Notes under the pieces: model-generated
Seen by the model: the letters and a program-made list of their open reading frames with translations, nothing else
What the model was told of the DNA's origin: nothing
The model's database searches: none
Translations under genes and position numbers: made by a program
Source: Homalodisca vitripennis
Taxonomy: Eukaryota > Arthropoda > Insecta > Hemiptera > Cicadellidae
DNA length: 64,000 nucleotides
Assembly: GCF_021130785.1 (NCBI RefSeq)
Contig: NC_060213.1
Span: 118,673,001 to 118,737,000 of the forward strand
Direction of reading: 5' to 3'
In this document: positions 12,641 to 26,907 of the stretch, one piece after another
Position numbering within the stretch: the first letter of the stretch is position 1
Layout of the letters: each line of letters starts with the position of its first letter

Positions 12641-12840
12641 AACAAGATTTTTCCGGACATTTTCCATCGTTCAGTTATACAAACAATCAGTAAAAAACAC
12701 TACGTTAACCTAGTTTGTAATTAGGTGGTTAGTTTAGTTATTTACCTGAAGAAGAGATCAGATTGCAGATCTTGAAACGTAGTGTTACTGATTTTTTTTG
12801 TATCACTGAACGATGGAAAATCTATGGAAAAATCCTGTTT
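12641..12840. repeat. Foldback element with about 66-bp arms
   Basis: The left arm (12641-12706) contains GGACATTTTCCATCGTTCAG and ACACTACGTT. The right arm (12775-12840) contains their complements AACGTAGTGTT and CACTGAACGATGGAAAA. Between the arms, next to the right one, lies a conserved small hairpin (12746-12780). Partial copies of the right half occur at about 20590-20710 and 48830-48915, so this is a dispersed family, perhaps the terminus of a retroelement. Confidence 0.75.
12746..12780. repeat. Conserved hairpin ending GAAACGT, copy 1
   Basis: The stem is GAGATC/GATCTT, the loop is 8 nt and GAAACG follows directly. The 5' flank reads CCTGAAGAA. See copies 2 and 3, which have the same geometry. 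Confidence 0.7.
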
Positions 12841-15800
12841 AATTCACAATCCCTTCATCTTAAAAAAAACATACTTCATAAGAATATTTTCCTATCTTCC
12901 AAAAAACTATGATTACAAAATTTATGGATTAGAGAATATAAAGACAATATTCTCATGACTGTAACGGTGTTATTACATTTCCCACTCATCGTCGGCACTC
13001 TGTTATGTTTACACGCGACTACACCTGGATATAATCTCATTTGTCAAACAGTGTAATCTACAAATATGTCGTCACCTGAGACTTAACTCATGTAATTACT
13101 TGCGTAAGCAAAACTTATTTGACTTAATATCAGTATTGCATTAAAGAAAAGCGTGAGGAAAATCATATAGTAGGCAAAAAACTATCGCGTTTATTGTACT
13201 CGTATATGAAGAAGCAATTACGTTATGTGAATCAGATGGACATTACACGTGGCGTGCATGATATGGTAAATTAGGTTCTAATCACGTTTTTAGTTAATAA
13301 CAACGCTAACATTTTAGGTGTAGCGATTGATTTATTAGGTTTTGTTAATAGTTTAATATCATTGGAAGTGATAAATTACCTTTTGTGATACTTTATAATT
13401 TATACAAAAGTATAGAGTTCAAGTTTAAAGTAGTTTAATGATTATTACTGTTTAACACGGTAATACAGAATGTGATTCGTAATTCTCTTAAGGATAAAGA
13501 TAACCGACTTGTGATGGATGCTCAGTGTCTTGGAGCATAGAATGTATTATTTATTTAGATTTTTTTACATATATTCCTTATTTTTCCAAGTAATAAAAGC
13601 TACTCGTATAACTAAATTAGCACGGTTTTATTTTATAAATTAAATTTAAAAATTCCATGCAGATATTCTATAAGGACACAAAATACAAGACATTTTACTT
13701 TGTTTCAAATCATGCTTTTAATTATAAGCTCTAATTTTGTTTAACTTCTTATGACCGTGATAATTTTTCTTAGCTTAATGACAGTCGATCCTTAAACGAG
13801 ACATTTTATAATTTGAACCTGTGATGTGGCAAACATTCCGAAACATCTTAAGCGCAGAAGTGAGCAGGGTTACCGTAGGAGTATAAGTAAAGTAAGTCGG
13901 AAGGAAAAAATGTGCAGAAAACTCCAAGGTAAAGTTTAAAAATTTAAATTTACATAAAGCACTAATAACCAAATAAAAATTACCGGTTAGTTTACCTAGT
14001 CCACTAACTTACCTCAGACAATAGACAATTTCGCATTACCATAAATTTATGGTAACTTCTGTAATTGGCCAAAGGGTAGATAATTCATAAAATTGATGCT
14101 TTTTGAGCTGACCTATGAATCACTAGGTAAAACTCGTCCTTCTAACCATTGCAGTGTTAACCAACTGTTTTTACAGGCATTTTTTTTTTTTAGCCTGATC
14201 AGACACACAATTCCGTGCAAGAGCATGGTGAAGTTAAATGATTCGTCACCATCCGTGAGACCCATGACTCATAAAAAGTTGCTTCTTTAAATAAAGCAAT
14301 GCCAACTTGATATTCAAAGAATAAGATCATTCTGAAATACATCAGTTTGTTCTTGAAAACAATGGATATTATTGGAAATAATTATTTAATTGTTGATTAC
14401 CTGTAGTATGAGACCGAGCTCCGCCACACCCTAACCCACTGTCAGTGTCCCGGCTTACACATCATTTGTCATCTGTCACCAGGCAATACATCATCTGTCT
14501 GCGGCTGTGGGAAATGTTCATTTCGTTAAAACCTACCATACTTCCATGTACATTCATGTAAATAAATATAAATTAATTCAATTTGAAAAAAATTATATCT
14601 TTAGTTATAATTCACATTGCATAACATCACTGAAATATAGGTAAGTACACAACTGAAATATTTAACGGGCATACACTTTTCAAAACATGCAACTGTATAA
14701 AAAACATGTTTTATTAAAAAACAACTTTCTCAGAGGTAATATAGGGCCCGAAATAATAAGTTAAATAGTAATACAAACTAATATTTATGTATTCATGTCC
14801 TCCTACAAACACTGTTACATAAATAGCTATCCATGCAATGGTATGGGTCTGATTAGATTTATGATATTTTTATTTAAAGGTACAAATAAAACTGATCACC
14901 ATTTTCAATTATGCTCGCATGCTGTGAAACACTGATATAAAATTCAAATGTTTCAACAAAACGCTGAACCATTTATTGATTAAACTATAGTAATTCCTAA
15001 AAACTAAAAATATATTTTAATAATTATAATCTACAAACAGACCTGTGATCGGATATGTTAAATACTCGTACACTACGAACCGTAATACATTGCATTCAGT
15101 TACACAGAAAATATTGTTGGAAATAAAATTGGATCTGGAGAAATTAAGTTGTTCCCCACGGTTGTTGAATGAAACCGTACAGTCCTCTGGGGCTTCAAGT
15201 TGAACAAACATCATCAAGTAGATACTACTTCCGCAACAAAGACATTTTATCTTGTAATTGATACAATCACATTATCGTTCTTTATTGTCTTTTACTGTTC
15301 TAATATATGAAGTTATTGTTCTTATAATTTAGAGGAAGAATTTATGACACACATCGCAACATACAAAGCTATATAATTTTATTATATTATTAGGTCTACA
15401 AATAGTAATTTAATTATATAGTTTTCAACATTCCTATTTTTTATATACAGTGATATTATTATTTTTATGGTTCGCTTAAGGATGTTACCTCCGAATATCG
15501 GTTGGAAATTTCATAAAATACAATTAATTATAGAGTTACGAGTCTCAAGCTCCTAACTTTTTGTAATAGAAGAAGTTATTACGAAAACAGTTATTTTTAG
15601 TGGGTCATTTGATTCAAGTACTCACCAAACCACAGTAAAGCATCTGTTGAGAGTGTCGGCTTGATCAGGCAATACCGTACATGTCGTTTCAAGTTCTGCT
15701 TTGAATTTCATGTAACTAAGAAAGCTTAACCTACACGAGCATTTTTAGTAGTTGTGTAGAAATGTCATGCTTGACAAAAATGTTCTTATAGTTGATAATC

Positions 15801-18138
15801 AAGATCAAATAAAAAACTTCACATTTAAAGATTGTGTGAAAGAATCAAATTCATAATCAGATACAGTTTTATATAGTTTTTATGCTGTAGTACACCCTCA
15901 TTACAGAATGTTTTAAAGATAATTCGTACTTTCTCCGTTTATGATCTCCAGAATCTATAAATAGAAAAACGATATATTAATTAAGATTTGCATGTATGTA
16001 TGAGCCTATGCAATAAAACGCGAGTTGTGTTATTGCTGTGACTCTTAACATATTCATAATAAACTTGGGATGGACGCAGTATTTGCAAATACCTTGGATT
16101 AGTTCAATAATGACTCTTAACCAATAAGCCGTTTGAAGTTAGTGATAACTTGCATTTATGGAAAATTTTTAATTAAACTAGATCTCAATATTTACCCAAA
16201 ACTATGCATTCTATTAACATGATTGGTAATTATAAACTAATTTTAGCATAAATTTTTGACATATTTTAAGTTTCAAGACATGGTAGCCGTTCAAGGTTAC
16301 TATACACAAACCAAAAGTCTTTTAGAATATCTTAAATAATTTATTCAATGTTTCTTCTTACGTGTTTGTTTACATTTCGTAAGATTTCCAGAGGAACACT
16401 GATATGTGAATATAACGGCGTGGTTTTTGTGTAGTATACAAACTGTGTATGTGGGAATAATTATTGTAACCACGATACTGGCTATAATAATTCTTAATAG
16501 ATTCATACAGAGGTAGTATTTTGACATACCTTGGATGATTTCATTAGCTATTCTTAAACAAAAAAGTGTTTTAACATGACAGTTATTACGATTTCTAAAT
16601 ATTTTTGTCATCTTGTTTATATCACAACATAATTTAACAAACAACACTTTTTAATAAGATTGACAAGCAATATTTATTCTTAAGTATTGTTTTAAGCTTT
16701 TTAAAATTTTCAGAATGCATACATACAAAGTTTTAGATATATAAAATTTTACCATTATAAAGAGGATATGTTTACAAAGATCATTTCAAATGAATTGCAA
16801 TTAAATTAAGTCTAGGTTAAAATAAAGTAATTTGAATCCTTGTAAAATATTTTGTGTCAGAGGGTTTCAAGATTATGGAGTTCCTGAATGTCACTGCGCC
16901 ATCACTGTTGTGCAAATTCAAAATATAACGTAACAATGCATTTTCAGTTTGAATTTTCAAGATTACGGCCACATAAGCTATCTATATTTCTCCGAGAGGG
17001 AGAGAGAGAGAGTTTTGAGCGGGGGGACAAACAAAGTTTTTCAAATCAATACTTTAAACAAATCTGAGAATAGATTTGTATTTAAAATATTTTTATTTAA
17101 TTTCAGATTGTTCTTACAAAGGAATCAAATTTGGTATATCACCCAAATGTCCAATACAGTGCATACAGCATGTATTATATTGTCAGTAGATATAAAATAC
17201 AAATGCTTTAAAATGCAAGACATGTTTTTATCTTAGGTAGATTAATCCAAGTACTCAATTAAACATCAAACATAAAGTTATACAGGTAAACACACGCTAT
17301 TACAGATATATATTAAATGTAAACAGCAAATGGCTAAGTCCAGTTCAGATCAATCCAATAATGCTGGGGGGTGGTTATAATTCAATATATTTTCATGTAT
17401 TTTGAAATACTATTTGTAGTAATGGTTCAAGTTTGAATTGAAATGGTACAAATCACAATAGTTTTAATTTGTATTCTGATGTTGGCTATACTATTTTTGT
17501 ATGTTTTTAAAAGTTTTTATGGACACTGGTTTAGAATCCAGGAAGTGTGTAACATAAAATAAAGATAATTAAAAGCTGTTTGAAATAACGCGACATTAAT
17601 AGTATTTCCTGAGAATAATTTAAGACGTGTAATGGATAGGTCTTGGCCCTTGGAACTTAATGATGCCTTTTGATAGGCTTTATTTTTGTATCAAAGATCT
17701 GTTTAATCTATGGGAGAAGTCTGGTAGTCAAGAAATGGAGATAAATTATGTAAAGCTTTCTCAAGTGCTTTTGATTGTCTCATGTGCACCATCCCCCAGC
17801 TATATCAAAACATCACGAACATACTGGCTTTACAACGCGGTAATTAGCGAGTGGCGGATCAAAACAGTTTCTCCTTCGACAAGCTCCGGGTCGTGAAAAT
17901 CGGGCTTTACCCTTACCCTCTAGCGTATAATGGGTTTAAAATTTTTGAAAAGGGGGTCAAAAAGGGAGATACGACGGCTGTTTCTCCCTCACTGTTCAGA
18001 GCAGTCTCAGAAAATAGAAACCTTTAGTTACCCAGAGTTGTCCATTTCTGTCGTAAATCTGTGTTACGCTGGTTACTTGTAAGAGTGTTAACGGTATTGT
18101 ATTACGATTTGTAGCCTTTGAGAAGTTGGGATCGTGAT

Positions 18139-18423
18139 TTAGGTCACCGCGTCTTCTGGGTTTAAATCACCTTCATTCCTTCCTAGATCCCGTCCATATT
18201 TCTGTGGCTGTGTTGAATCACTAAACTCCAAGTCAGTTTGGCAATAATCGCAGTCGGAACCATCTTTTAAAAGCGAAAGACGGGAACGTTGTTTGTTTTC
18301 TGAACTCTGCAGATTCCCAGCCCAATAATAGACTTTGTTACTTTGGTAACTCAATTCTTGTGGGTATTCGAAACTTCCCACTGGAATTTCCTCACAAGTG
18401 ATAAATATACTGGTTGACTGCAT
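18139..18423 (-). CDS. Possible single coding exon, function unknown
   Basis: The open frame of 94 codons starts at the ATG ending at 18423. Its composition is more protein-like than its surroundings: mixed residues, GC-richer, including SDCDYCQTDLEF and PQKYGRDLGRNEGDLNPEDA. A CTCTAG acceptor-like sequence lies just upstream of the ATG on the - strand. Donor candidates near the end (GAAG|GTGATT, or GCG|GTGACC) are weak. I do not recognise a family. It may be one exon of a host gene or of a transposon, or chance. Confidence 0.25.
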   Translation of the reverse strand: MQSTSIFITCEEIPVGSFEYPQELSYQSNKVYYWAGNLQSSENKQRSRLSLLKDGSDCDYCQTDLEFSDSTQPQKYGRDLGRNEGDLNPEDAVT

Positions 18424-18570
18424 TGCCCACTAGAGACTTCAGTGATTCTAACTTTAAAACTTATGTTTTGCATTTTGTAAGTTCTAAGGATTGCTGAAAA
18501 TATAAACTTCAATGTTTTATTTCATAAAGCGGGAGTATTCCATATAATGTGGTTTAATTGCGTAGATCCC

Positions 18571-18696
18571 TTATCTGCCAAGGATTTTAGGCCTCTAACT
18601 GCCAGGGTTTGCTTGGCCACTATCCGCCAGGGATTTTTTGGCCACTATCCACCAAAGACTCCTTGCCACTATCCAACAGAGATAGCTTGGTCACTT
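18571..18696. repeat. Degenerate 25-bp minisatellite, about 5 units
   Basis: Units of the type CGCCAGGGATTTTTTGGCC followed by ACTATC repeat with substitutions, including CTGCCAAGG, CTGCCAGGG, CGCCAGGG, CACCAAAG and CAACAGAG starts. Confidence 0.75.
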
Positions 18697-20596
18697 CTCC
18701 TTGTAAGCTTATTTCAAGAAGAAGAGCAAGTTATGTTAGCATTCAACAAAGTGGACACTTCGAGTAAATCTGTAATCAAAATTTTTAATTTAGCTTTTTT
18801 GAGTTTTGGTATCAGCATCACAAAACAAAAGGATTAGTAAAAGATATGCTCAGTATTTTTTCAGTTCAATGTTTGTGCCTGCTTCAAATCTTTTTAGTTT
18901 CATTATATCATGTATTTTTTTATTCTTGTTTACTTGTAGAACCATGATGTGGAAATAAAAAAGAAATTGGTTTGTTTATAATGATGTGAAAAGGGTCGGA
19001 CATACGGAAAGAAAATATAATTAGTATTTAAATATATGTTTTATTACCTGAATGGTGTTTTAAATAATAATAAACAAAATTATGGTAGTTTTTAAAATTA
19101 CAATAATGTTTAGTAACTAAATTAAAGTTGTAATTTCCTCCTAGGGAATGTTTATAAAGGAAAGAACTCTGAGCTATTTATATTCAAATGCTAATGGATT
19201 CTTTTCCGCCAGCTTAGAAATAAAGATTCTCATCTTTTAGGTGACAGCTTGAGTAAACTAATCGGTTCAGTAAATCACGGGTGAGCCAGAACGGTTAATA
19301 AATATTACAGATTTGCTATGAGATGATACAGCGTTTCCAAGATTATTTACATTAAATATTATGAAATTTAATACTTACATTACTTAAGGGTTCATTATTA
19401 AATTACCTACAACTTGTATATCTTGGATTTTTATTTTCATAACTTTGGTGAAATGATATCTAAGCTCAAAGTGAAAAAAATAAAAACTTTTTTTTTTTTT
19501 TTGTCAAGATTTACATTCAGCAATATTTTACCATGTAAAGGTAAGTCATATAAGTATTATTATCATATTCTGTGATCTTTCCTGAAAATAATGATATATA
19601 ATATGTAGTATTTACATTAAGGTAACAGTATATAAAAAAAAACTTTCTAAACGCTTGCAAACATACTGAAAAATGCCCAGCACTTAAGGCAGTTCTAACC
19701 AGCACTTGGAGGGTTATGATAATTTTACTTCTTTACATGAATTTATTATAGCATCTTTTTTGTTCTTATAAGGGTATTGTTTCAGTAATTTAAATAAATT
19801 TTAATGCTGTATAATCTGAAAAACGGGAGAGATATTTCACGATTTGTATGGGAGACTTGATTTTGTTTAATAAATTTGCATTGTTGATTTAATTTTATTG
19901 TTTCCTGTTAATATTTATTTTCCCTTGTGTACGTAAACTTAGTATGTATTCTGGTATGAGGATAAAATAAATCTAAAGATATAAAAACAAACATATATGA
20001 GCAAATATGATTTATTTAAATTTATTAAATACTCCTCCAAAATCCTTAATTAATATTTACAATTTTTATCAACTACACTACACAAATAACTTTGCCCCTA
20101 ATGCCTTATCCCTAGCACGAACGCTAACACTTGTACGTTATTGGACTGAACTTCACGCATTCAGACAATACAGCACTAAACACGCATAACTACAAGATAG
20201 TCTTTTAAATATTCCGCCATCATGAACTTGGAAACTAAAGTTTGCTAGCAAACTTTAAACGAGGATACTTTCTACTTATATACTTATGTCTACGAGGAGA
20301 CATTTCATATATTTTAAAATATAATAAACGGGTGCTATTTTCAAATTTAATATTTTAGCGTGATTTAATGTATATGATCGATGAGTGCATATTTAGTGTG
20401 GCCCGTATTCTGTTGTTCAGTTATAACTGTAATTAGTGTTTTGATTATATTACATACATGTTTTAAAGTTAAATGTGCACGGAGTTGACACACAACGTGG
20501 TTTCCACAACATTCCTGGCTTATGCGTGCCACAGCTGTCTGGTATGATGTGTTTATTAATTCTATATTGTAGTTATATGCTCGGTTAGTCACTCAC

Positions 20597-20630
20597 CCGA
20601 GGAAGAGATCAAATTTCAGATCTCGAAACG
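20597..20630. repeat. Conserved hairpin ending GAAACGT, copy 2
   Basis: The stem is GAGATC/GATCTC (20605-20610 with 20619-20624), the loop is 8 nt (AAATTTCA) and GAAACG follows. Downstream to about 20710 it matches the right arm of the 12641-12840 foldback: a poly-T run, ATCACTAAACTATGG, then AAAATGTCC. Confidence 0.7.
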
Positions 20631-23289
20631 TACTCTTATGAATTTTTTTTATCACTAAACTATGGAAAATGTCCAAAAATCTAGTTTTCTTCACAATCCT
20701 TCCATTGTACAAAAATATTTAACACGTTATTTTATATATTTTTCTGTATAAAAATAAATATTACCACTTTTTTATATTACCTTATAATTGGGAATTTTCC
20801 CTTGTCAACTTGGATTTTCGTGGTTTTAGAAAACTTTTAATTGAATACGAAGCATAATAAAACTGTTAAACTATCCACAATGATAACAGTTTATAAAGTG
20901 GAAACTCAGACATAATCATTTGCTTTATTGATTGTTCAAGAGACTTACCCAGCAGTGGAATGAAAAGAGTTTAATTAGTTCACGGTGGTTGTGAATGCTT
21001 GGAATAAAAAGTTATTTAAATAACAAGACAGTCGTGTGGGAGTTCTTTATGTAAGAGTACACAAAGTAAATATTATATAGAATGCAATATTGGAGGAAAG
21101 TTTTTCTGTGATCGACTGTGAAATAGGAGATATAGATCTCTACAAACCTAACTTTTAATCTATTTAAAGCTTAGAACATACTCACGTTATTACATAAAAT
21201 GTAGTGTCACTTAGAGCCTACGGTACTACGGTTTTATAATGACTCTGCTTAGTATTTTCTGAAATTCAATTCAAATTTAACCATTTAGTTCCATTTAATA
21301 TATATATAAATGATGTTACATGTAAAGGCCAAAATATCCAATGAGTTTCTATATTGCTGATAAATAAAATAAACATGTATATGTACTATTATTAGTCACA
21401 CAAAATATCCCATATGTTTTTATATTTTGTGAATTGTCAAATATTGAATAAATACATGCGAATAATAACATATGGGGATCAATAAATATTGATAATCACT
21501 TTATGTCGACAGAATTTTTAGATTATTGATGTATACATGATGCCACATTAGTGCATGTGATGCTTAGGTATACCTGTAAATATTGAATGCTATGCACAAT
21601 GATATGTTTTTACTGTTGGAGGTAAAGCAAAGATACTAAAATTTATAAAGGATACAATGACTATTTGAAGAGCGTATTAGAGTTATTGTTCTTTAAATTC
21701 TTAAAATGTCAGTAACTTTATTTAGAATCAAAAACCTTTTATTAACCATTTAAAAGTGCTAATATCCCTATTTGTGTGGCAGAAATTTCGTCTACATCCT
21801 GCAGTTCAGCGCTTCGTTCAAGTGGTAGAAATCGCGCTACTCATACTAATTGATGGAGGGTGTTACCAACTGTTGAAAACAAACTACCGAAAGAAAACAA
21901 AAACCTGTTTACAAAAATATTGGTTACAATATGAAACTACTCGTAGGTCTAAGAATAACATTTCAGAATACCGGTTAATAAGTGTTAAGTTTGCCAAAAA
22001 TTTCCATTATTTCCATTGATAATACCTATTTAATAGATAATTCAATAATATCATCTTAAATTAGAGCAAGCTTTTGTAAAAAGTTAGAGCTATAAATTGA
22101 AATGTGAATGAAGAGCTACGTTTAGATACAGATTTTAGTCAAAAAAATAAAAAATTATTCCTTTAAGTAAAAATTTAAGCAGACTCAGAATTTTATGATC
22201 TTAATGGAGTTAGACAGATTAAAGTTACATTACATAAACTCGTTAGGAATTAGTATATCGTATAAAAGATCCCCATAGACAACACACAACCACCTGGGAT
22301 TTGTTGTATTCTAAATTCACACTTAAATGCATATCGTATTTTATATGAAATAGCACACCATACACGATAAGCCTCTTGTAACAAACTCATCACAAGATTG
22401 GAATGGAAGAACCGAACAAAGCTTCTCCATCTCTATTATTGTGGAATCACACTTCTTCCGGCGGAAATGGGATCATCTTAGCAGTTATTGCTTTCTATAG
22501 ATCTGGATAACTTTTCCAGGTGTCCAATATCCTCTTATATTTTTTTTATCTTGTGCCCAACAAATTTATAATCTTGCAATACAGTGTATGTGGAAAGTTT
22601 CCTGTATTTATATGGTTGAAAATATATTTCATGTATTCGAGCTGAAACAATGGGTGACCTACGATACAAATTATATTTAGGATTATAGATGGCCTAATGA
22701 TTAGGAATATAGTTGGTGTTGTTTAAATTACCTCAATCAGAACATCTTAATAAAACTATAAATTCGAACTTTTCGTTTGTTTTATGTTTTGCTTTCAAGT
22801 GTAAACTATTCATAGGAATGTACTGAAATTTTACAAGGACTTATCTCGAAAATCCTTACCTTATATTGTGATATCACATTGTTATTCTAACATGATTCAA
22901 CCAGCCATTATTTACCAAGTTTTATTCCAAATAACAAGGTTTCTGCAACTTAAAACCTATAATAAATTATTACTGAAATGTAGCATAATCTTCCCTAGGT
23001 AATTCCTCTTATGCTAGGGGTAGATGTTTTTTTAATGTAGTAGACTTCTCAGCCCAAAGTATGTATGTACATTTTTTTCATCGTGACAAAGCAAATCAAC
23101 TATACTACTAGAAATATCTTAGAATGAAAGAAGATGCAAGAGACGTTAGTAGAACCTTTTTTCCAGAAGTAGATTTCTGAGACCTACATGTATATGTATA
23201 TATTCTATTTATCACGGCAAATTGGCACACTCTACTATGGTACTGGAATTATCTTATCTGGAACACGCATATCTCCGAAATCACAAGAA

Positions 23290-24200
23290 TAATGTTTTGA
23301 GTCAGCTCTTCGCACATTGCCTCTCAACTAATGAAACCAATTCTGTTTCCCATTTATGTCAATGACATTCTGTCATTACTACTGCAGAGGAAAATCGTGC
23401 AGTATACTGATGACACAACTCTGTTTCGGACTTTGTTTAACTTTTCAACAGCATCGATCTCAAACAAACACTCATAATCCAATGTTTTTAACTTTTCTAT
23501 GCGGCCGGCAGACTCAGAATGTGGCCCTGGCGTCATATTAGCAGATTCATTTCTGATAGAAGTCTGCAGCACTGAATTTGTTGAAATAAACCTAGATCGA
23601 GGGGTAAAATGGATTGAACACATTGACCATGTTCTCAGGCATTTATGTATTGAGGTTATTACCATAGTATTTTCCAGCTCCAGTTCTGATGACGGCGTAT
23701 ATGGCCTGGTGTATCTCCACCTTACCGTCGGAGTAATATTATGGGGTGCCTGGGCAAAAAACAAATTTTTTTAAGTGTTTGAACTGCAGAATTATGTGAT
23801 TCGAATATTCCCTTATTTGAATTTCAAAGAATCTTGCAGAGAAAATTTTAAACAATTTCGGCTGTTGACTCTGCCATGTCCCTTCATTTTCCAAACAACT
23901 CTGTCCTGTATGTCTAAATGTGTGATGAAAACTGACCATGGTATTCATTTTTATAAGAGCAGAGGCTGAGAAAAAAACCTAACTGGAAAACAAAAATTGG
24001 TAGTTTACGAACATCTGCACATACAAGCAGGTGTTCATTTCATCAAAAATCTGCTCCATGGGATAAAGCATGCTACATTGTACTCAATGTGCTAAAATCT
24101 CGTTTAAAACGACTGTTAGCTTTAGAACCATTTTATAACGTATCGAGTTTTTTGCATTTGACTAGGAGATCGCCCAATCAGGAGACTTACTTCGGTGTTG
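23290..24200 (+). pseudogene. Second decayed non-LTR reverse transcriptase
   Basis: Same family as the relic at 601-1790 and similarly broken. Visible blocks are a VNDI-like segment followed by VQYTDDTTLF (about 23355-23430), VEINLDRGVKWIEHIDHV (about 23578-23635), YGLVYLHLTVGVILWGAWAK (about 23700-23760), and a C-terminal part with LTLPCP (about 23868) and CMSKCVMKTDH (about 23908-23940). Weaker similarity to the end of the family runs to about 24200. Several frameshifts and stops lie between blocks. Confidence 0.8.
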
Positions 24201-26852
24201 TGGGTAAGAAATTGCCAAATAATTCAATAATGCATGTACGTTGAATTGCATTTTTGAGTATGATCCTGCTGTGCTGGGCATATACAAAATGATAGGCCTG
24301 AACTGTAAGTATTGTTGTTTGCCTTACATGTAAGGCTTTTCTCCGCAATAAACTTTAATTCATCGATTGATAGACTAAAAAATGCTCTGCTGAATTCCTA
24401 CATGATAATGACTTAGAACGAGGATATAAACCATTCTCCAGCATTCCTGAGGTAAGTTACGATTATTTGATTAAAGTATAGCATATTTCTTCTTATTGCA
24501 TCTCGTTGTGATGTTTGTTATAGCTTTTTATATTTATTTATCTATGTAAATTTTCATCAGGTAATGTATTGGCTTCTTTACGTTGAGCCAATAAACTATT
24601 TTCTGACTTATTGGTTAAGGGAATTCTACTTAAGAATCCGATGCTCAACTTATAAGTTGCTTTTTTGATTAAGAAATAAAGTCAAGCATAAGCAGTTTAA
24701 AAACTTTAGAAGTAAATAAAAGAGTAAGCAAAGGCGATGATTCAGTTTACTTAGTAACACTTTCCACCGGTACGTTGATTGATCCCGTTACTATGAAAGT
24801 CTTAACGAATGTATTTATATACGGATTAAGTACTAATAATTTTTTTCTTTAAGATTTTTGTAACAGATTTCATTATGAAAAATGCAATTCAAAGCATAAA
24901 ACAATTTATAAAATTAGTTTATAATATTTATTAACCATGACCTCTTTTTCATAAAATAATTCATTTTATACATTTTTCAGTCAATAAATAAAGAATCTTA
25001 TTCAATTTAAAGCTATTCTACTTTAAGCATGAATGATGTAAAATATTCTTATGTACATTATTAAATTATATAAACTCATTAATAAATAATACTGTTCTAA
25101 AACAACTGAAAAGTACATATTTTTATATTGAGATATACATGGTCAAGAATGAGATATGAATGAGGTCAGAAAGAGTGGATAGTTTAATTTTTCGAAATTT
25201 ACATTTTACTCAAGTTTGTTAAGAGTTCATTTTGTTAAACTTTATTTAAGTAGTATTTTAAATCATGCTAAATTTAGAAGTAGCACGTTATGAATCTGGA
25301 TGTTTAAAAGATTGGTTAAGTTTTTAATATTCATAAGTTTGAATGATTATATTATTTGCAGTGTTACATATTCTATTTATAGGCGCGTCTAATATAAATT
25401 GGAAAGTATACAAGGATTCTGAGTATTTTTGTTTGTAATGATTATGATAATTGTTTATTTTTTCAGGTAATTAACTTTAAAACAAAACCATTTTAGTGTT
25501 TAGAATACTAAAATGTAAATAATAATAATAAAAGAACACAATGCTGAAATAAATGAAACACAAAACACCAGTAAACCACTACAGACCATGGATGAACGCT
25601 TTACAACGCTAGTGTTCAAATAGCGATGTTTAGTGTGTTTTAAACCAATTATGACATCTTTTTCTTGAACACACACAAAGAGAATGATAGAACGCACACT
25701 ACACAACGTGGAGGAACGCAGTTGTAACAGTCAAGTGAAGGACATCCTGTTATCTGTCCAGATCATTTCATTCTTATTTTATCATCTTTCCTGTATTCTT
25801 AATTTCCATAATTCATTGCCAACAATGAATTTTACATGAACAAAATTTAATGTTATCCCAATATTTAATTGCGTACTATAAAACTGTGCTTATAGTAGAA
25901 CGTTAGGTAAGTGTAAGTACGTTTATCCAGTGTATAGTTAAAAACCAGACAACTAGTAATGACGATTGGTTCTCCGAATGTTTTGGTCTCACATATTTAC
26001 ATAGGTGAGTTTGCCATATTGTTCCGATAAAGAAATTATACATAGATATTTAATAATGAGAAGTCTACTATTGTCAAAAACATCACTCCTGGTATATGGA
26101 GAAAATCCTTAATAAGTTATCCAATGTTTCGAAAATCATACATAATATTTTTTGCATTATATAACTTTTGTTGTATTTTACATTAGTCCAGCAAATGATG
26201 GCTAGTTGAGGAATGTTAGTGATCATTCCTTTGTTTTCCCTTAAACCACAGTAAAAATGTCATATCCCAATATCAAGAAAGCCAACCCCTTTTGAGTAAC
26301 TTTTTGGAAATCATCCATAGCCTTATTTGATTAATGTTTTATTAAAATAGAGTGAATAGTTTCCGTTTAGTTTGAATTTATTGAAAATCTAAAGAGATAA
26401 AAGTTATACTCTGAGGCAGAAAATCTACCATACAAAATACCGAGTTGCGTTTCTAATCAGTATTCATTACAAACAGTGTGTGGCAAAATTTAAATACAAC
26501 TAATAAAGATTAATTCATTACTTTAGGAATACCTTACACAGAAACGATTAAAGAAATATTACCAGAACAAGTACTATTATTCTAAGTTATAAGACACTGA
26601 AATCAATTAAATACTTCACCATTACCGAGGTCAGAAACCAGTGAAAAGAATCAAGGAGTAATCAATATGAAGGAGGCGTCTTTAAGACAATAGAGGTAAG
26701 TCAGCAAAGAGGCAGGAAAATCGACAAAGGACAATGCACAAGTGATCGGTGTTTGAATATTAGAGCACAGAAATTTTAGAATCTATATACATTAAAAATA
26801 GAGCAAAATAGAGCTGTAGGCCAGGGTGGCTATCATTAAGAGAACACATCTT

Positions 26853-26907
<55 letters not shown>

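Larger units (their letters stand above)
12841..23289. other. Long gene-poor spacer
   Basis: No gene could be supported except a weak exon candidate on the - strand (18139-18423). It also contains a degenerate 25-bp minisatellite (18571-18696) and a retroelement hairpin copy (20597-20630). A short GA run occurs at about 16995-17010. Confidence 0.45.
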
